Positions 7,308 to 14,224 of a DNA stretch of 17,130 bases are shown here, one piece after another (the first letter of the stretch is position 1; every line of letters begins with the position of its first letter). The stretch is taken from positions 1 through 17,130 of the forward strand of contig DATLCI010000113.1 in the NCBI GenBank assembly GCA_035526435.1. The letters run 5' to 3'. Under the pieces are notes generated by a model that saw only the letters and a list, made by a program, of their open reading frames with translations, had not been told where the DNA came from and did not search any database. Source of the stretch: DATLCI01 sp035526435 (GTDB lineage Bacteria > Acidobacteriota > Terriglobia > Terriglobales > Acidobacteriaceae). Made by a program: the position numbers and the translations under genes.

Positions 7308-7336
7308 TCTCCGTGTCTCCGTGCCTCCGTGGTGAA
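7308..7336. repeat. Three tandem copies of an 8-mer (TCTCCGTG-like) between genes
   Basis: Three head-to-tail octamers, TCTCCGTG, TCTCCGTG and CCTCCGTG, are followed by GTGAA. On the minus strand it reads TTCACCACGGAGGCACGGAG and onwards. From memory, this closely resembles a short degenerate repeat scattered between genes in Acidobacteriota and other phyla; that cannot be verified here. It lies between the AI-2E gene and the asd promoter. Confidence 0.6.
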
Positions 7337-7343
7337 TTCGCCT

Positions 7344-7370
7344 CTGACCCTAAGACTCGTCTAGTAAAAT
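7344..7370 (+). promoter_or_regulatory. Probable asd-operon promoter, leaderless type
   Basis: The -10-like box TAAAAT (7365-7370) is 7 nt before the TTG start of asd. A -35-like CTGACC (7344-7349, 4 of 6 consensus) has a short 15-nt spacer. The predicted transcript would start at or just before the initiation codon, and no Shine-Dalgarno is visible. The placement fits a promoter for the lysine cluster, but the -35 is weak. Confidence 0.45.
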
Positions 7371-7377
7371 TAATGCC

Positions 7378-8442
7378 TTGCCATCAACTACCAAAATCCC
7401 AGTCGGCATCCTCGGCGCCACCGGCACCGTCGGACAGCGTTTCGTCCAGCTCCTCGAAGACCATCCCTGGTTTGAGGTGGCATGGCTTGCTGCCTCTGAA
7501 CGTTCCGCCGGACTCGCCTACCAGGACGCCGCCAAGTGGAAGCTCACCACATCCATCCCTGATCGTATTGCTCACATGAAAGTTTCTGCGGCCGCTCCCG
7601 ATGGAGCGCCCCGGGTGATCTTCGCCGCGCTCGATGCCGCATTGGCGCAGGACTTGGAGCCGAAGTTTGCCGCCGCCGGGCATGTGCTCATCACCAACTC
7701 CAGTGCCTTTCGCATGCACCCGGATGTTCCTCTCATTATCCCGGAGATCAATGACGATCAACTCGCTCTCATTGATAGGCAGGAATGGCGCAAGTCCAAG
7801 GGTCGCGGCTGCATCGTTACCAACTCGAATTGCTCCATTATGGGGCTGGCCATCGCCCTGGCCCCGCTAGCCGAGCAATTCGGCCTTGAAAAAGTTTTTG
7901 CGGTAACCATGCAGGCCATCAGCGGCGCTGGATATCCCGGCGTCGCTTCGCTCGACATCCTCGGCAACGTCATTCCCTACATCGCCAAAGAAGAAGAGAA
8001 GATGGAAGCCGAAGCCAAAAAACTTTTAGGCAAAATGCACAACGACCAGCTCCAGCTCGCCGACTTCGCCATCAGCGCGCAATGCAATCGCGTCGCCGTC
8101 GAAGACGGTCATACCGAATCGGTTTCAATAAAGCTGCGGAAGCCCGCCAGCGCCGAGCAGATCATCGCCGCCTGGCGCGGATGCAAGAGCAATGTCGCGC
8201 AGCTCAATCTGCCCAGTGCTCCCGCCCAGGTCATTCACTACGACGAGCGCATCGACCGCCCACAGCCCCGGCTCGACATTCATCGCGGCAAAGGCATGAC
8301 CACGACGATTGGCCGGTTGCGCGCCTGCAGCATTTTTGATTGGAAGTTCACCGTGCTCTCTCACAACACTGTCCGCGGTGCTGCCGGAGCGGCCATCCTC
8401 AACGCTGAATTATTGAAGGTGAAGGGCTACTTGGAAGCATGA
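7378..8442 (+). CDS. asd: Aspartate-semialdehyde dehydrogenase, fungal/archaeal type
   Basis: Asd reduces L-aspartyl-4-phosphate to aspartate semialdehyde with NADPH, the branch-point intermediate for lysine, threonine and methionine. The 354-residue protein has the nucleotide-binding GATGTVGQ (13-20), catalytic Cys152 in TNSNCSIM, AISGAGYPGVASLDI (180-194) and the CNRVAVEDGHTE segment (236-247) with the acid-base His245. The block GNVIPYIAKEEEKMEAEAKKLLG is typical of the archaeal/fungal subgroup, not the E. coli type. The start is TTG at 7378. No in-frame ATG or GTG lies between the upstream region and the GATG loop, so a start must be at or near here; no Shine-Dalgarno is visible. It begins the asd-lysC-dapB-dapA run. 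Confidence 0.94.
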   Translation: MPSTTKIPVGILGATGTVGQRFVQLLEDHPWFEVAWLAASERSAGLAYQDAAKWKLTTSIPDRIAHMKVSAAAPDGAPRVIFAALDAALAQDLEPKFAAAGHVLITNSSAFRMHPDVPLIIPEINDDQLALIDRQEWRKSKGRGCIVTNSNCSIMGLAIALAPLAEQFGLEKVFAVTMQAISGAGYPGVASLDILGNVIPYIAKEEEKMEAEAKKLLGKMHNDQLQLADFAISAQCNRVAVEDGHTESVSIKLRKPASAEQIIAAWRGCKSNVAQLNLPSAPAQVIHYDERIDRPQPRLDIHRGKGMTTTIGRLRACSIFDWKFTVLSHNTVRGAAGAAILNAELLKVKGYLEA

Positions 8443-8476
8443 GTCTCGTTGCCTCAACCCGTAGCCAGGCCCGCCT

Positions 8477-9880
8477 ATGATCGTGATGAAGTTTGGCGGG
8501 ACCTCCGTGGAAGATTCTCACGCCATTGATCGGGTGGTGGAGATCGTTCGCGCACGGCTTACCGAACATCCTGTAGTCGTCGTCAGCGCGATGGCGAAAG
8601 TCACTGACAAGCTTCTGGCCACCGCTCGCGAAGCCGGCAGCGGCAGCCGCGAGACTGCTTTGACTATGGCTCGCGAACTGCGCGAGCGGCACTATAGCGC
8701 CGCCGGGGAACTGCTGGGCAGTGGCGTCTTTACCCAGTTTCATTCGCAACTCGAAGCTGATTTCGACGCCCTTGACGAACTCCTGCGCGGAATCAGTGCC
8801 GTCGGCGAACTCACCCCTCGCACCATGGACAATGTGGTCTCCTTCGGTGAACGCATTTCCAGCAAGATGGTTGCGGAGGCTTTTTCCGCGCGCGGCCTCA
8901 ACGCTTCGTATGTGGATGCACGCGACTGCATCATCACCGACACTTCTTTCTCGAAAGCCGTGCCCCTCTTCGAAGAGACCAATCCGCGCCTCGCTAAAAA
9001 TGTCCGGCCTCTGCTCGAGCACGGACGCGTTCCCGTGATGGGCGGCTTCATCGCCTCTACCAAAGAGGGCGTGACGACCACTATCGGACGCGGTGGCTCA
9101 GACTTTACCGCCGCCATCGTGGGCGCCGGTCTCGACGCTCAACGCATCGAGATTTGGACCGACGTTGATGGCATGATGACTACCGATCCCAATCTTTGCC
9201 CCAACGCCCGCCGCATCAAGGCCATTAGCTTTGAGGAAGCCGCGGAGCTGGCCTACTTCGGCGCGAAGGTGCTGCACCCCGCCACGCTCCTGCCCGCCAT
9301 CCAGAAGAACATTCCGGTTTACGTTATGAATTCGCGCAATCCTAAGAACGAAGGCACGCGCATCACCGCCCGCGCTCCCCGCACTCGTAACATCTTCAAG
9401 GCCATCGCCGCGAAGAAGCGCATCACCATCGTCGACGTTGTCGCCACCCGCATGCTCATGGCCCACGGTTACCTTCGGTCCATCTTCGAAGTCTTTGATC
9501 GTCACAAGTGCCCGGTGGATATGGTCTCGACCTCCGAGGTCAGCGTTTCGCTCACGGTCGATTCCAACGAAGCTTTGCCTGCCATCGCCGCCGACCTCCA
9601 GAAGCTTGCCGACGTGAAATATGAAGGCCGCAAAGCCATCGTCTGTCTGGTGGGCGAGAACATTCGCGGCACGCCGGGCATCGCTGCCCGGGTCTTCGGC
9701 GCCATTCCCGACATGAATGTCCGTATGATCTCCCAGGGCGCCTCCGAGATTAATATCAGCTTTGTGATCGCCGAAGATGACGTCCCCGAGGCCATCACGA
9801 AATTGCATGAAGCCTTCTTCGCCGATCCGGATCCGGAGATCTTTGGCGAGCGTCTTCATGCGGAGACGGCCAAACGATGA
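8477..9880 (+). CDS. lysC: Aspartate kinase, monofunctional (LysC type)
   Basis: LysC phosphorylates aspartate, the committed step of the aspartate-family pathway. Its product is the substrate of the upstream Asd. The 467-residue protein starts MIVMKFGGTSV (KFGGTSV, 5-11). It has the kinase-domain motifs VVSAMAKVTD (35-44), SFGERISSK, GGFIASTKEGVTTTIGRGGSD and TDVDGMMTTDP. The C-terminal 150 or so residues form two ACT domains (VDVVATRMLMAHGYLRSIFEV; VCLVGENIRGTPGIAARVFGA), by family precedent the site of lysine feedback inhibition. Length and domain order fit E. coli LysC-like enzymes with no homoserine dehydrogenase fusion. Only a weak AGG precedes the ATG. The TGA stop overlaps the dapB start (ATGA at 9877-9880), so the two are translationally coupled. 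Confidence 0.96.
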   Translation: MIVMKFGGTSVEDSHAIDRVVEIVRARLTEHPVVVVSAMAKVTDKLLATAREAGSGSRETALTMARELRERHYSAAGELLGSGVFTQFHSQLEADFDALDELLRGISAVGELTPRTMDNVVSFGERISSKMVAEAFSARGLNASYVDARDCIITDTSFSKAVPLFEETNPRLAKNVRPLLEHGRVPVMGGFIASTKEGVTTTIGRGGSDFTAAIVGAGLDAQRIEIWTDVDGMMTTDPNLCPNARRIKAISFEEAAELAYFGAKVLHPATLLPAIQKNIPVYVMNSRNPKNEGTRITARAPRTRNIFKAIAAKKRITIVDVVATRMLMAHGYLRSIFEVFDRHKCPVDMVSTSEVSVSLTVDSNEALPAIAADLQKLADVKYEGRKAIVCLVGENIRGTPGIAARVFGAIPDMNVRMISQGASEINISFVIAEDDVPEAITKLHEAFFADPDPEIFGERLHAETAKR

Positions 9881-10560
9881 ACATACTGGTACTCGGTAAG
9901 GGCAAGACCGGCGGCCTCGTCGCGGAAGTGGCCCAGCAGCGCGGCCACACCGTCACGGCTTGGGGCGAATCGGAAAACCCGGCGGGCAGCGCCCTGTCCG
10001 CGCAGAGCCTCCAGCCCTTCGACGCCGTCATCGATTTCACTACCCCAACTGCGGTCCTGGAGAACATTCGCGCCTGCGCGGCCGCAGGCAAGAATATCGT
10101 GGTCGGCACTACCGGATGGTACGGCGAACTGACTTACGTTCACCATCTCGCTGAATCCAGCGGTATCGGCTTCCTGTATGGCTCCAACTTTTCTATTGGA
10201 GTAAATATCTTCTTCGAGATCGCCCACACCGCATCCTTTGCCGTAAAACTCGGTTACGCCGCCAAGATCTCCGAACGTCACCACACCGAGAAAAAGGACG
10301 CACCCTCCGGCACCGCCGTCACCCTCCAGAAGATCCTGGGCGCTGGTATCGATCCCCCACCGGAGATCACTTCCATCCGCGAGGGTGACACCGTCGGCAC
10401 GCACGTGATGTTCCTCGACTCCGCTTTCGACTCCATGATGCTGGTCCACGACGCCAAGTCACGCATGGGCTTCGCCGAAGGCGCAGTGCGCGGCGCCGAA
10501 TGGCTCCAGGGCAAAAAGGGTTTTTTCGAATTCAAAGATATTTTTCGCGAGTTAAAGTAA
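9877..10560 (+). CDS. dapB: 4-hydroxy-tetrahydrodipicolinate reductase
   Basis: DapB reduces the DapA product to tetrahydrodipicolinate with NAD(P)H. The 227-residue protein, shorter than the roughly 270 of E. coli DapB, has GKGKTG (7-12) in place of the usual GxxGRMG dinucleotide loop, VGTTG (76-80) and SNFSIGVN (103-110). The catalytic/substrate motif ERHHTEKKDAPSGTA (133-147) includes His135, His136 and Lys140. The C-terminal block is FAEGAVRGAEWLQGKKGFFEF. The shortening comes mainly from the N-terminal Rossmann part and resembles the short DapB forms of several phyla. It starts inside the lysC stop codon (ATGA) and ends 7 nt before dapA. Confidence 0.95.
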   Translation: MNILVLGKGKTGGLVAEVAQQRGHTVTAWGESENPAGSALSAQSLQPFDAVIDFTTPTAVLENIRACAAAGKNIVVGTTGWYGELTYVHHLAESSGIGFLYGSNFSIGVNIFFEIAHTASFAVKLGYAAKISERHHTEKKDAPSGTAVTLQKILGAGIDPPPEITSIREGDTVGTHVMFLDSAFDSMMLVHDAKSRMGFAEGAVRGAEWLQGKKGFFEFKDIFRELK

Positions 10561-10567
10561 GGACGCC

Positions 10568-11452
10568 ATGCCTTTACGCGGCTGCGGTACCGCCCTCGTC
10601 ACTCCTTTCACCAAAGACGGCTCCATCGACGAACCTCGCCTTCGCGATCTCGTCGACTGGCAGATTGAGAGCAAGATTGACTTCCTCGTCCCTTGCGGCA
10701 CCACCGGCGAGACGCCCGCGCTCTCCTCCGACGAATGGCTCCGCGTCATCGACATCGTCATTGACGCCGCCAAGGCGCGCGTCCCCATCTGCGCCGGAGC
10801 CACCTCCAACAACACCCGGGAAGCGGTGGACAAAACGAGAACTGTCTCTGCCCGCAAAGGCGTTGACTACATCCTCTCCGCCTCGCCTTATTACAACAAG
10901 CCGACGCAGGAGGGCCAATTTCAGCACTTCAAAGCCATCGCGGAAGCCGCCACCAAGCCCATCATCCTTTACAACGTCCCCGGACGCACCGCCGCCAACC
11001 TTGAGCCCGCCACTCTCGCGCGCCTCGCTGCGGTAAAAAACATTCGCGGCGTCAAAGAAGCCAGCGGCAACATCTCGCAGATTGCCGACGTGTGCAATGC
11101 CGTGCCTGAGGATTTTCTCGTCTTCTCCGGCGACGACGCCATCACCTTGCCCGTCATCGCGCTCGGCGGAGTCGGCGTCATCAGCGTCGCTTCCAATGAG
11201 ATCCCGCGCGAGATGTCTGACATTTGCCGGCTCGCCCTCGCTAACGACTGGAAGTCCGCACGCGCCATCCACCGCAAATTTCTTTCGCTCATGCAGGCCA
11301 ACTTCATCGAATCGAATCCCATGCCGGTGAAGGCAGTGCTCGCTATGATGGGCAAGCTCGAAGAAAATTACCGGCTCCCCATGGTCCGCATGAAAGACGA
11401 CTCTCGCGCCCAGCTCGAGGCCATCGCCCGCGCCTCCGGCCTGATTCGCTAA
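10568..11452 (+). CDS. dapA: 4-hydroxy-tetrahydrodipicolinate synthase
   Basis: DapA condenses pyruvate with aspartate semialdehyde, committing carbon to lysine and diaminopimelate. The 294-residue TIM-barrel protein matches the family length. It shows CGTTGE (43-48, Thr45/Thr46 of the proton relay), SPYYNKP (106-112), YNVPGRT (135-141, catalytic Tyr135, Arg140) and GVKEASG (161-167), whose Lys163 forms the Schiff base with pyruvate. The ATG at 10568 has GGA at 10561-10563 only 4 nt away, and the dapB stop is 7 nt upstream. Order of use in the pathway is lysC, asd, dapA, dapB, dapD, so this cluster carries consecutive steps. Its stop codon lies in the first copy of a 9-bp direct repeat (TTCGCTAAG, 11445-11453 and 11459-11467). 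Confidence 0.97.
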   Translation: MPLRGCGTALVTPFTKDGSIDEPRLRDLVDWQIESKIDFLVPCGTTGETPALSSDEWLRVIDIVIDAAKARVPICAGATSNNTREAVDKTRTVSARKGVDYILSASPYYNKPTQEGQFQHFKAIAEAATKPIILYNVPGRTAANLEPATLARLAAVKNIRGVKEASGNISQIADVCNAVPEDFLVFSGDDAITLPVIALGGVGVISVASNEIPREMSDICRLALANDWKSARAIHRKFLSLMQANFIESNPMPVKAVLAMMGKLEENYRLPMVRMKDDSRAQLEAIARASGLIR

Positions 11453-11485
11453 GGGCCGTTCGCTAAGAGCGTCCACCGAAACGCT

Positions 11486-11513
11486 TTGCCGCTGCGCACG
11501 GGCAAGCTATACT
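11486..11513 (+). promoter_or_regulatory. dapD promoter, nearly leaderless
   Basis: TTGCCG (11486-11491) and TATACT (11508-11513) are separated by 16 nt, a good sigma-70-type pair. Transcription would start near 11520, leaving a 5' UTR of about 6-7 nt before the ATG at 11527; no Shine-Dalgarno is present. The spacer also holds a bulged 7-bp hairpin (11483-11507, GCTT-T-GCC with GGC-AAGC), which might instead be a dapA 3' structure or an operator. Confidence 0.6.
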
Positions 11514-11526
11514 TTCGCTTCCGCCC

Positions 11527-12363
11527 ATGCACCCTTTACAGCAAGCCATTGAAGCGCTGTTCGCTGAAAGCTCGCCTCCGGCTGACCTCACGGAAGCCAA
11601 GCGTACCTTCATCGAATTTCGTCGCGCCCTCACTCATGGCGAGATTCGCGCCGCGGAAAAGCATGACGGACGATGGCGCGCCAATGCCTGGGTCAAGCGC
11701 GGCATCCTCTTGGGATTCCGTTTAGGCGAGCTCGCCGAGATGGGCGACCCCAAGTCGCTTTCTTTCCTCGACAAGGACACCTTCCCCGCCCGGCGCATCC
11801 GCCTCTCCGACCGCATCCGCGTTGTCCCCGGCGGATCCTCCATCCGTCTCGGCGCTTACGTTGCGCCGTCCGTCGTTTGCATGCCACCCATGTATATAAA
11901 TGTTGGCGCCTATGTCGACGAAGGCACCATGGTTGATTCGCACGCCCTGGTCGGCTCCTGCGCTCAGATCGGCAAGCGCGTCCACCTGAGCGCCGCCGCG
12001 CAGATTGGGGGAGTGCTGGAGCCGGTCAACGCTTCTCCGGTCATCATTGAGGACGAAGTCCTAGTCGGCGGCAACTGCGGCATCTACGAAGGCACGCACG
12101 TCCGAGCGCGCGCCGTCATCGCCGCCGGTGTGATCCTCACGCGCTCCACTCCCGTTTACGACGTCGTCAAAGGTGAGATCTACCGCGCCACTGCCGACCA
12201 GCCGCTCATTATCCCGGAAGACGCCGTCGTCGTTCCCGGCTCCCGCGCCATTACCAAAGGAAAGTCCGCCGAATGGGGCCTGTCACTGTACGCGCCCGTG
12301 ATCGTGAAGTATCGCGACGAAAAGACCGGAGCCTCGGTCGAACTGGAAGAACTACTCCGGTGA
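11527..12363 (+). CDS. dapD: 2,3,4,5-tetrahydropyridine-2,6-dicarboxylate N-succinyltransferase
   Basis: DapD transfers succinyl from succinyl-CoA to tetrahydrodipicolinate, which places this organism on the succinylase branch of diaminopimelate synthesis. The 278-residue protein (E. coli about 274) has the helical N-terminal domain with GRWRANAWVKRGILLGFR, then a left-handed beta-helix of hexapeptide repeats from about residue 100. This includes VVPGGSSIRLGAYVAPSVV, PPMYINVGAYVDEGTMVDSHALVGSCAQIG and IEDEVLVGGNCGIYEGTHV, all diagnostic of DapD rather than the acetyl-type DapH. The C-terminal cap carries PVIVKYRDEKT. It follows dapA by 74 nt with a separate promoter. dapC/argD, dapE and dapF are not in the window. 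Confidence 0.96.
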   Translation: MHPLQQAIEALFAESSPPADLTEAKRTFIEFRRALTHGEIRAAEKHDGRWRANAWVKRGILLGFRLGELAEMGDPKSLSFLDKDTFPARRIRLSDRIRVVPGGSSIRLGAYVAPSVVCMPPMYINVGAYVDEGTMVDSHALVGSCAQIGKRVHLSAAAQIGGVLEPVNASPVIIEDEVLVGGNCGIYEGTHVRARAVIAAGVILTRSTPVYDVVKGEIYRATADQPLIIPEDAVVVPGSRAITKGKSAEWGLSLYAPVIVKYRDEKTGASVELEELLR

Positions 12364-12405
12364 TGTAAGCCTAGTCTTCTCCAGTCGTTGGTTTTGCGTT
12401 AGAAC

Positions 12406-12411
12406 AGGAGG
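12406..12411 (+). promoter_or_regulatory. Strong Shine-Dalgarno of the S23-like gene
   Basis: AGGAGG at 12406-12411 directly abuts the ATG at 12412 (zero spacing) but is 6 nt from an in-frame TTG at 12418. The optimal spacing favours the TTG as the real start, giving an N-terminus of MSNSYRDLIVWQKAV. Confidence 0.6.
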
Positions 12412-12744
12412 ATGAGATTGTCCAACTCCTATCGAGACTTGATTGTTTGGCAGAAGGCAGTGGCCCTCAGTTTGAAGATCTACCAAGCGACAGAAGCGTT
12501 TCCTAAGCACGAATTTTATGGACTAGCAGGCCAGATTCGACGAGCCTCAGTCTCCATAGCTTGCAATATCGCGGAGGGGCAAGGACGGAATTCAAAAGGC
12601 GAGTTCCATCACTTTTTAGGCATGGCGAAGGGGTCTTTGCTCGAAGTAGAGACGCAGTTGTTGATAGGCACTAAGCTGGCCTATATTAGCGCACCGAAGT
12701 CCATGGAGCTTGAAAAGATTGCGAAGAAGTCTCTCGGCTTTTGA
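12412..12744 (+). CDS. Four-helix-bundle (S23/23S rRNA intervening-sequence type) protein with frameshifted C-terminus
   Basis: The first 103 or so residues match the S23/IVP-type four-helix-bundle family: SYRDLIVWQKAV, FPKHEFYGLAGQIRRASVSIACNIAEGQGR and FHHFLGMAKGSLLEVETQLLIGTKLAYI. Family proteins usually end near 115-125 residues with a motif like EEVSRLLNGL. Here the frame instead runs into KKSLGF and stops at 12744. The expected EEVSRLLNGLMKAVDSKTK is present in another frame from 12723 to the TAG at 12792-12794. One missing base near 12723 (for instance G of GCGGAA) explains this, so the gene is either a recent pseudogene or carries a sequencing error. Function in this family is unproven; relatives sit in 23S rRNA insertions, and Avd of diversity-generating retroelements shares the fold. 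Base composition is lower in GC than its neighbours. The start may be TTG at 12418. Confidence 0.8.
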   Translation: MRLSNSYRDLIVWQKAVALSLKIYQATEAFPKHEFYGLAGQIRRASVSIACNIAEGQGRNSKGEFHHFLGMAKGSLLEVETQLLIGTKLAYISAPKSMELEKIAKKSLGF

Positions 12745-12783
12745 ATGGCTTAATGAAAGCGGTCGACTCCAAAACTAAAATAT

Positions 12784-12814
12784 CTAGAAACTAGAAACTA
12801 GGAACTCGAAACTC
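12784..12814. repeat. Heptanucleotide tandem repeat (CTAGAAA)n after the S23-like gene
   Basis: Four degenerate heptamers lie head to tail: CTAGAAA, CTAGAAA, CTAGGAA, CTCGAAA, then CTC. They end 4 nt before the symporter ATG, and the restored S23 frame stops inside them. From memory, similar GAAACTAG repeats flank S23-type genes in other genomes; that is recollection, not a search result. The repeat occupies the place of the symporter ribosome-binding site. Confidence 0.75.
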
Positions 12815-12818
12815 CCGT

Positions 12819-14216
12819 ATGGCCATTAACCGCAACAACCAGATCCTCGTCGTCGCCGTCACGCTCTTCGCGATCTCCGCGGCGCTCTCTCTTGCCTTGC
12901 GCGAAGCCTGGATCGCGATTCCCACTGCGATCACGTTCACCCTGCGCTGGCTCGCCATCGCCGTGCTTGCGGTCTTCGCCTTCAATCGGCGCTCGCTGAC
13001 CACCTGGATCCTCTTCAGCATGGTCATTGGCGCGGAGATCGGACACGACTTCCCCGAGACCGCCGTCAAGCTCCAACTGCTCAGCAAGATTTTCCTGAAG
13101 ATGATCAAGACCATCATCGCGCCCTTGCTCTTCGGCACGCTGGTCGTCGGCATTGCCGGCCACTCCAACTTGAAGCAAGTTGGACGCATGGGCATCAAGT
13201 CGCTCATCTATTTCGAAGTCGTCACCACCATCGCGCTCTTCATCGGACTTGCTGCCATCAATATCTCGCAAGCGGGGGCTGGCGTCACGCCACCACCGGA
13301 GTCAAGCGAGACTCTGCCCGTGGCCGTCAAGCAGACGCCCAGCGACATCATTTTGCACGTCTTCCCGGAGAACATCGCCAAGTCCGTCGCCGAAGGCCAA
13401 GTCCTTCAAGTAGTCGTCTTCAGCATTCTGTTTGGCATCTCGCTCGCACTGCTCGATGAAAAACGCCGCCGCCCCATGCTCGCCTTCGCGGAAAGTCTTT
13501 CCGAAACGATGTTCAAATTCACGAATATCGTGATGTATTTCGCGCCCATCGGCGTGGGCGCAGCCATGGCCTACACCGTCGGACACATGGGCCTCGGCAT
13601 CTTGAAGAACTTGTTCATGTTGCTCGGCACGCTGTACGCCGCGCTCATCGTCTTCATGCTGACGGTCTTTTTGCCGGTAGCTCTCATCTTCCGTGTTCCT
13701 ATCAAACGATTCGCCAAAGCCATCGCGGAGCCGGTCTCTATCGCCTTCGCCACCACCAGCTCTGAAGCGGCGCTCCCGCGCGCCATGGAGCAGATGGAAG
13801 CGCTCGGCGTCCCGCGCCAGATCGTCGCCTTCGTCATGCCTACCGGCTACAGCTTTAATCTCGACGGCAGCACGCTCTACCTCGCGCTGGCCACTATGTT
13901 CGTGGCGCAGGCCGCGAACATTCATTTAACTCTTGGTCAGCAGTTGGTCATCGTTTTCACGCTGATGCTTACCAGCAAAGGAGTTGCCGGGGTCCCCCGC
14001 GCCACCCTCGTCATCTTGCTCGGCACGGCGGCTTCATTCAATCTGCCCGTATGGCCCATCTTCCTCATCGTCGGCATAGACGAGCTCATGGACATGGCCC
14101 GCACCTCCGTCAACGTGATTGGAAACTGCCTGGCCACCGTGGTCATCGCCAAGTGGGAAGGTGAGTTTGGCAAGGAACAGCCCTCGCCAACCGTTTTGGA
14201 AGGCGTACAGAGTTAA
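12819..14216 (+). CDS. Dicarboxylate/amino-acid:cation symporter (DAACS, GltP/DctA family)
   Basis: This 465-residue membrane protein has the glutamate-transporter fold signatures. They are the HP1 loop TTSSEAALP (312-320), PTGYSFNLDGST (341-352, the NMDGT-equivalent in TM7), the HP2 loop SKGVAGVP (386-393) and TM8 DELMDMARTSVNVIGN (421-436) with Asp421, Arg428 and Asn432 for substrate and cation. Substrate (C4-dicarboxylate, glutamate/aspartate or other) cannot be fixed. It carries about 55 extra N-terminal residues forming two additional hydrophobic segments (LVVAVTLFAISAALSLAL, FTLRWLAIAVLAVFAF) ahead of the usual TM1 (TTWILFSMVIGAEIGHDF). The ATG at 12819 has no clear Shine-Dalgarno because the heptamer repeat lies immediately upstream. 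The TMEM175-like gene follows closely and is probably co-transcribed. Confidence 0.92.
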   Translation: MAINRNNQILVVAVTLFAISAALSLALREAWIAIPTAITFTLRWLAIAVLAVFAFNRRSLTTWILFSMVIGAEIGHDFPETAVKLQLLSKIFLKMIKTIIAPLLFGTLVVGIAGHSNLKQVGRMGIKSLIYFEVVTTIALFIGLAAINISQAGAGVTPPPESSETLPVAVKQTPSDIILHVFPENIAKSVAEGQVLQVVVFSILFGISLALLDEKRRRPMLAFAESLSETMFKFTNIVMYFAPIGVGAAMAYTVGHMGLGILKNLFMLLGTLYAALIVFMLTVFLPVALIFRVPIKRFAKAIAEPVSIAFATTSSEAALPRAMEQMEALGVPRQIVAFVMPTGYSFNLDGSTLYLALATMFVAQAANIHLTLGQQLVIVFTLMLTSKGVAGVPRATLVILLGTAASFNLPVWPIFLIVGIDELMDMARTSVNVIGNCLATVVIAKWEGEFGKEQPSPTVLEGVQS

Positions 14217-14224
14217 GGAGCCCA

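Noticed and set aside
9098..9859. 253-codon minus-strand frame opposite lysC
   Set aside because: Same shadow effect; Gly/Asp/His-rich with no recognisable domain.
10574..11476. 300-codon minus-strand frame opposite dapA
   Set aside because: Antisense shadow caused by high third-position GC; dapA has all catalytic residues on the plus strand.
12412..12814. Diversity-generating retroelement (S23-like proteins share a fold with Avd)
   Set aside because: No reverse transcriptase and no template/variable repeat pair is present in the window.
12784..12814. CRISPR array
   Set aside because: Units are 7 bp, contiguous and without spacers, and no cas genes are present.
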